Positions 4,470-7,726 of a DNA stretch of 7,726 bases are shown here, in pieces. Origin of the DNA: Chloroflexota bacterium (GTDB lineage: Bacteria; Chloroflexota; Anaerolineae; Promineifilales; Promineifilaceae); the NCBI GenBank assembly GCA_020353135.1, contig CP070688.1:3872412-3880137 (forward strand). The letters are read 5' to 3'. Under the pieces are notes generated by a model, which saw nothing but the letters and a program-made list of their open reading frames with translations, searched no databases and was not told where the DNA came from. A program made the position numbers and the translations under genes. Position 1 is the first letter of the stretch. Every line of letters begins with the position of its first letter.

Positions 4470-6683
4470 CTAGGGAGGAATGACGGCCGGCACCGTGGGC
4501 GTCGGCTCTGGCTCGGCCGGCGTTTCCTCCTCAGGTTGTTCCCCTGGAGTTTCTGATTCTTCGACCGGTGCGTAGGAATCGACGCCGAAATAAGCCGCCA
4601 TGGTTTCTCGGACGACCGGTCCAGCCCATCGTGAGCCTTCACCGCCATTGAAGATGAAAGCGACGACGACGATTTCCGGATTCTCAAAGGGCGCGTAGCC
4701 CACATACCACGAGTGAGTGGGCAATATCTGACATTCCTTGCACCAGCCACGTTCTATAGCGATATTATCGCAGTACTCCGCTGTACCGGTCTTGCCGGCC
4801 GAAGTGATGCCAAATTCATCCAGCCATGGAGTGAACGAGGCGCCGGTTCCGCCTTCCTGGTTTACCTGGCGCATGCCCTCGGCCACGATGTCCAACCACT
4901 GGCGATCGACGTTGACCGAATTGAGAACTTCGGGCTCAAAAGGCTGGACGATATTACCCTCGGCGTCAGTCATGTGATGGATGATTGTCGGCCGGTACAA
5001 GAAGCCGCCATTGGCGACCACCGCCGCCATCTGCGCCACCTGTAGCGGCGTAGACGTAACGAAGCCCTGGCCAATGCCCATATTGTAGTCGTCACCGGTG
5101 GACCACGGCTCGCCATGAGTCTGTCGTTTCCAGGCCTGGCTGGGATTGTTTCCCGGCGCTTCCAGGGGGAGCTCGATGCCCTGAACGCGACCAAAGCCGA
5201 ATTGATCGGAATACTCATGTAAGCGATCGACGCCAAGCCCCTGGACCACCTCACCGTCCTGGTTAAAGCCACCGCTGATCTTGTAGAAGTAAACGTCGCA
5301 CGAATTAGAGATGCCCGAGATCATGTTCATGTGCTCATGACCTTCGCGGAACCAACACACGAAGGTCTGGGCGCGGCCTGGATCGTTAGGCGCGAATCGG
5401 TTAGGGATCGTAATTTCTCCTGGGTCGAATAACAGGCGGTTTGGCGAGATAACGCCCTCCTGGAGCGCGCCAGAAGCGGGTACCAACTTAAACGTCGAAC
5501 CTGGCGGGTACTGGCCGCTAATGGCGTGGTTCACCAACGGCGTGTAATCGTTCCGGGCCAGGCCCAGGTAATAGTCTACCGGTACCTCTGTAGAGAAGCG
5601 GTTATTGTCAAAGGTTGGGATATTGACCATGGCCAGGATCTCGCCCGTATTTGGATTGAGGGCAATCACCACCCCTTGTTCAACCTCGACTTCCTCGCCG
5701 GTGAATGGGTCTACTGTCACTCGCCGTCGCTCGATGGTCTCCTGCAATATGTCGAAAGCTTTTTCCTGCAAATCCAGGTCAATGGTGAGGTGTAAGTTTA
5801 GCCCTGGCTCAGGCTCGACAGTCGGGCCAATCTGGCGAAGTTCGCGACCGGTCCAGTCCTGCTCGATCTGGCGTTCGCCTTTCCGACCGGCAAGCTCGAT
5901 TTCCATCGACGATTCCAGACCGGCCCAGCCTACGCGGTCGTCGCGCTCGTAGCCTAAATCCAGCCAATTCTCGTTAGGAATAGGACCCATATAACCAATG
6001 AGGTGGGACGTCGTTTCGTCGCTAGGGTATTTCCGCACAGGCTCCTCGATGACTCGAACGCCGGGCAAGAATATGCTCTCTTGCTCGATACGATAAGCCA
6101 GCGTGATAGGGATGTTGGTCTTAATTGCCGCGGGGAGGTAGGGCGCGAAGCTAAAAGTCTCGACGATGCCTTCTATGCTGTCTGGCAGCTCAGGCACCAC
6201 GCCACTTTCATCTAGGGTTTCCTCCACCGGCACCCCGTATAGCTCGGAGAGCCGACTGTAAGTGCTGACTAGAGCCGGGTCGGCCGCCGACAATAACTCC
6301 TGCCTTTGCAGCGTATTGGTAACAGGCACGCCGGTCAAAACGGATAGTCTTTCGAAAATGGCCTGTCGTTCGGCTGTATCGGTCGGCAGGAAGGCCGGGG
6401 TGATCGTCACGTTGAAACTAGGTTCGTTAACGGCTAGCGGCCGGCCTTCGCGGTCGAACATGACGCCGCGCGGCGGATCGATCGTCAGTCGAGCCAGCTG
6501 ATTTTCTTCGGCCAGCGTTTGCAGTTCGCCGCCACGTGTCTGCTGTAGCCAGTAAACGCGATAGACCAGTAGGATCATGACGACGACGACTACGGCCCGC
6601 AGCAAGAGCAACCGGCCGCGCAAGCCAGTGTCGTCTTCGGACGCCTCATAATCTTCAACCCGATCCCAACCTATTCGAGACAT
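4470..6683 (-). CDS. mrdA: Penicillin-binding protein 2, elongasome transpeptidase
   Basis: A class B PBP that crosslinks peptidoglycan during lateral wall growth, working with RodA and MreBCD at the outer face of the membrane. A cytoplasmic N-terminus of about 24 residues is followed by one membrane anchor (about 25-46). The pedestal/dimerisation region begins with RGVMFDREG (72-80), and the transpeptidase domain covers about 330-700. The catalytic serine is S396 in STFK (396-399), the second motif is SCD (461-463) as in PBP2-type enzymes, and the third is KTGTAE (631-636). The TPLVNHAISGQYPPGST segment is typical of PBP2. At 737 residues it is longer than E. coli PBP2 (633), with extra pedestal sequence around 120-190 and a Pro/Glu/Thr-rich tail (about 702-737). 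Cys 638, 648 and 651 sit just after KTG. The ATG at 6683 has no Shine-Dalgarno sequence but a -10-like box 6 bases before it. It follows mreD after 84 bases. rodA is not the next gene. Confidence 0.96.
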   Translation of the reverse strand: MSRIGWDRVEDYEASEDDTGLRGRLLLLRAVVVVVMILLVYRVYWLQQTRGGELQTLAEENQLARLTIDPPRGVMFDREGRPLAVNEPSFNVTITPAFLPTDTAERQAIFERLSVLTGVPVTNTLQRQELLSAADPALVSTYSRLSELYGVPVEETLDESGVVPELPDSIEGIVETFSFAPYLPAAIKTNIPITLAYRIEQESIFLPGVRVIEEPVRKYPSDETTSHLIGYMGPIPNENWLDLGYERDDRVGWAGLESSMEIELAGRKGERQIEQDWTGRELRQIGPTVEPEPGLNLHLTIDLDLQEKAFDILQETIERRRVTVDPFTGEEVEVEQGVVIALNPNTGEILAMVNIPTFDNNRFSTEVPVDYYLGLARNDYTPLVNHAISGQYPPGSTFKLVPASGALQEGVISPNRLLFDPGEITIPNRFAPNDPGRAQTFVCWFREGHEHMNMISGISNSCDVYFYKISGGFNQDGEVVQGLGVDRLHEYSDQFGFGRVQGIELPLEAPGNNPSQAWKRQTHGEPWSTGDDYNMGIGQGFVTSTPLQVAQMAAVVANGGFLYRPTIIHHMTDAEGNIVQPFEPEVLNSVNVDRQWLDIVAEGMRQVNQEGGTGASFTPWLDEFGITSAGKTGTAEYCDNIAIERGWCKECQILPTHSWYVGYAPFENPEIVVVAFIFNGGEGSRWAGPVVRETMAAYFGVDSYAPVEESETPGEQPEEETPAEPEPTPTVPAVIPP

Positions 6684-6689
6684 GCTTAG

Positions 6690-6695
6690 ATTCTA
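6690..6695 (-). promoter_or_regulatory. -10-like box for a probable leaderless mrdA transcript
   Basis: TAGAAT on the minus strand (5 of 6 to the -10 consensus, and a TANNNT match) ends exactly 6 bases before the mrdA ATG, with CTAAGC between. There is no Shine-Dalgarno sequence and no clear -35 at 16-18 bases. The geometry is the same as in front of the phosphatase gene, which is the main reason to take it seriously. A small inverted repeat GACCA/TGGTC (6698-6702 and 6712-6716) lies directly upstream and could be a protein site or chance. Confidence 0.38.
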
Positions 6696-6767
6696 GTGAC
6701 CACGTTGTCCATGGTCGCGCTTGCAGGGGGTTTCTCACCCAACGCACAGCCTATGCTTAACGGCCGA

Positions 6768-7298
6768 TCAGATTTCCACTCGTCGACGACCATAGGCCCG
6801 CTGCAGTGTACCGACAGCCCAATAGAGAGGGATCGCCAGTACGGCATGAATAATCGCCGACTGCAAAATAAAACGTAGCACCGGCGCTGAAAGCCCATAT
6901 CCACGCCCGATGTCGTTCAAGACGCTATTGCGTTCGCCGCCTGCCCGAAGATCAGAGATGCCCAGAAACGCTTGGCCGCCGATGATAAATGGCATGATAA
7001 GCCTGAGCAAAAGCAAATAGATGAGCCAGAACAGGATAGTGGCCAGGGCAGTGAGCAGGGCCGGCATAAGTACCGGATTCTTTGGCAGGTGCCGCTGAAA
7101 GAAGGTAACCAGGGCAACCGATAACATAAGCGACAGGGATGTGACGCCAAGAGGCGCTGCCGAGATGAGATCGACGACTATGCCGCCAATGAATGCCAGG
7201 ATCAGGCCTTCGCGCGTCCCGCGCAATAAAGTCCAGGCAACTATCACCACCAGCCACAGGCCTGGGGAGACGCTAAAAACAGGAAAAGCCGGCAGCAC
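6768..7298 (-). CDS. mreD: Rod shape-determining protein MreD
   Basis: A small polytopic inner-membrane protein of the elongasome that links MreC and MreB to wall synthesis enzymes. From the GTG at 7298 it has 176 residues with hydrophobic segments at about 11-27, 32-48, 52-67, 75-106 (probably two helices) and 140-163. The segment IGGIVVDLISAAPLG (37-51) is the typical MreD signature, and AWTLLRG (21-27) also fits. The GTG is the first standard start codon, but the frame stays open and strongly hydrophobic upstream (LYLAIPVVALLAIIQATVL), which looks like the missing first helix. The true start may therefore be further up, overlapping the end of mreC, for example an ATT at 7361 or CTG at 7343. 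No good Shine-Dalgarno sequence supports any of these. From the GTG, it starts 29 bases after the mreC stop. Product assignment is firm; the start is not. Confidence 0.9.
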   Translation of the reverse strand: MLPAFPVFSVSPGLWLVVIVAWTLLRGTREGLILAFIGGIVVDLISAAPLGVTSLSLMLSVALVTFFQRHLPKNPVLMPALLTALATILFWLIYLLLLRLIMPFIIGGQAFLGISDLRAGGERNSVLNDIGRGYGLSAPVLRFILQSAIIHAVLAIPLYWAVGTLQRAYGRRRVEI

Positions 7299-7327
7299 GG
7301 TGGCCTGGATGATTGCCAGAAGAGCGA

Positions 7328-7726
7328 CTACCGGGATAGCCAGATAGAGGCCTGGGCTAATGGCGTATCGCCCAGATCTTCTGGCAGCGTGTCGAAGATG
7401 CTGGTGTCGATGGTTCGAAAGTCGGTGATGACGAAGACCATTTCTAGCGAGCCGAAATCGACGGCCGGCTGGATGATCGCGCGCTGGAACAAATCGGCCT
7501 CTTGCCGCTCGACAGCCGTTACCCGGCCTATGACCATATCCTCGGGAAATTTACCGCCCAGTCCGGAAGTAAGAACCGTTTCGCCAATCTCCAACTGGGC
7601 TTCCAGGTCAATCCAGTCCATGGTCATCGCGCCGCTGAGACCTCCGCCGCGCACGATACCTGTGGCCCGGGACGTGCCCAACCTGGCCGGGATGCTGCTG
7701 ATATTATCGGTAATCAGGATGACCAT
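7328..7726 (-). CDS. mreC: Rod shape-determining protein MreC, C-terminal part (partial)
   Basis: The last 132 residues of MreC, cut by the right edge; the Met at the edge is most likely internal, since MreC proteins usually have about 280 residues or more. MreC is a periplasmic beta-barrel protein anchored by an N-terminal helix (outside the window) that forms filaments and activates PBP2-RodA. Family marks seen: VILITDNISSIPARLGTSRA, TGIVRGG, the signature VLTSGLGGKFPEDMVIGRV (51-69), and the last strand with PAVDFGSLEMVFVI (87-100). After about residue 103 there is an extra tail of about 30 residues (TIDTSIFDTLPEDLGDT...) that extends past the usual end of the domain; part of it is encoded by bases that may also code for the start of MreD in another frame. 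mreB would be expected upstream, beyond the window. Confidence 0.94.
   Translation of the reverse strand: MVILITDNISSIPARLGTSRATGIVRGGGLSGAMTMDWIDLEAQLEIGETVLTSGLGGKFPEDMVIGRVTAVERQEADLFQRAIIQPAVDFGSLEMVFVITDFRTIDTSIFDTLPEDLGDTPLAQASIWLSR

Noticed and set aside
6698..6716. Inverted repeat GACCA / TGGTC before mrdA as a terminator of mreCD
   Set aside because: Only 5 base pairs with a 9-base loop and no T run on the minus strand.
1..7726. CRISPR arrays, tRNA or rRNA genes, insertion sequences, prophage or defence genes
   Set aside because: No regular direct repeats, terminal inverted repeats, transposase motifs or tRNA-like folds were seen; the window is filled by housekeeping and regulatory genes.

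Overview
The window reads as a compact bacterial chromosome segment of roughly mid-50s % GC by eye, with every supported gene on the minus strand, so transcription runs from high to low coordinates. The best taxonomic guess is Chloroflexota (an Anaerolineae-like lineage). This is inferred from an mre cell-shape cluster lying beside a gene trio (TIGR03848 / DUF3090-TIGR03847 / TIGR03843 type) that is known mainly from Actinobacteria and also from Chloroflexi, and from Pro/Glu/Thr-rich protein tails. No rRNA, tRNA, CRISPR, insertion sequence or phage gene was seen.

Right part (7726 to 4470): cell elongation. The C-terminal half of MreC (cut by the window edge), MreD, and a class B penicillin-binding protein 2 (MrdA) follow one another. 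These make the periplasmic and membrane parts of the elongasome that carries out lateral wall synthesis. rodA, often the next gene, is not here.

Middle part (4412 to 2303): a three-gene cassette of unknown pathway. It encodes a histidine-phosphatase / phosphomutase-like enzyme of the MSMEG_4193 type, a DUF3090 protein with a C-terminal Cys/His cluster, and an SCO1664-type protein with a PI3/PI4-kinase-like active-site pattern. A kinase-like and a phosphatase-like enzyme inherited together with a third protein suggest a phosphorylation/dephosphorylation cycle on one shared, unidentified substrate. This is the most interesting content of the window.

Left part (2271 to 298): a Sir2-type NAD-dependent protein deacylase, followed almost without gap by a soluble GAF-domain sensor histidine kinase. 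After about 260 non-coding bases, the first 11 codons of another minus-strand gene run off the left edge; its start looks like a Rossmann-fold protein.

Two genes, mrdA and the phosphatase, have no Shine-Dalgarno sequence. Each has a -10-like hexamer (TAGAAT, TATTAT) exactly 6 bases before its ATG, the arrangement expected for leaderless transcripts. If so, the mre genes, mrdA and the trio can be transcribed separately although they are collinear. The start of MreD is a real problem: coding-like hydrophobic sequence continues upstream of its first standard start codon, into mreC.
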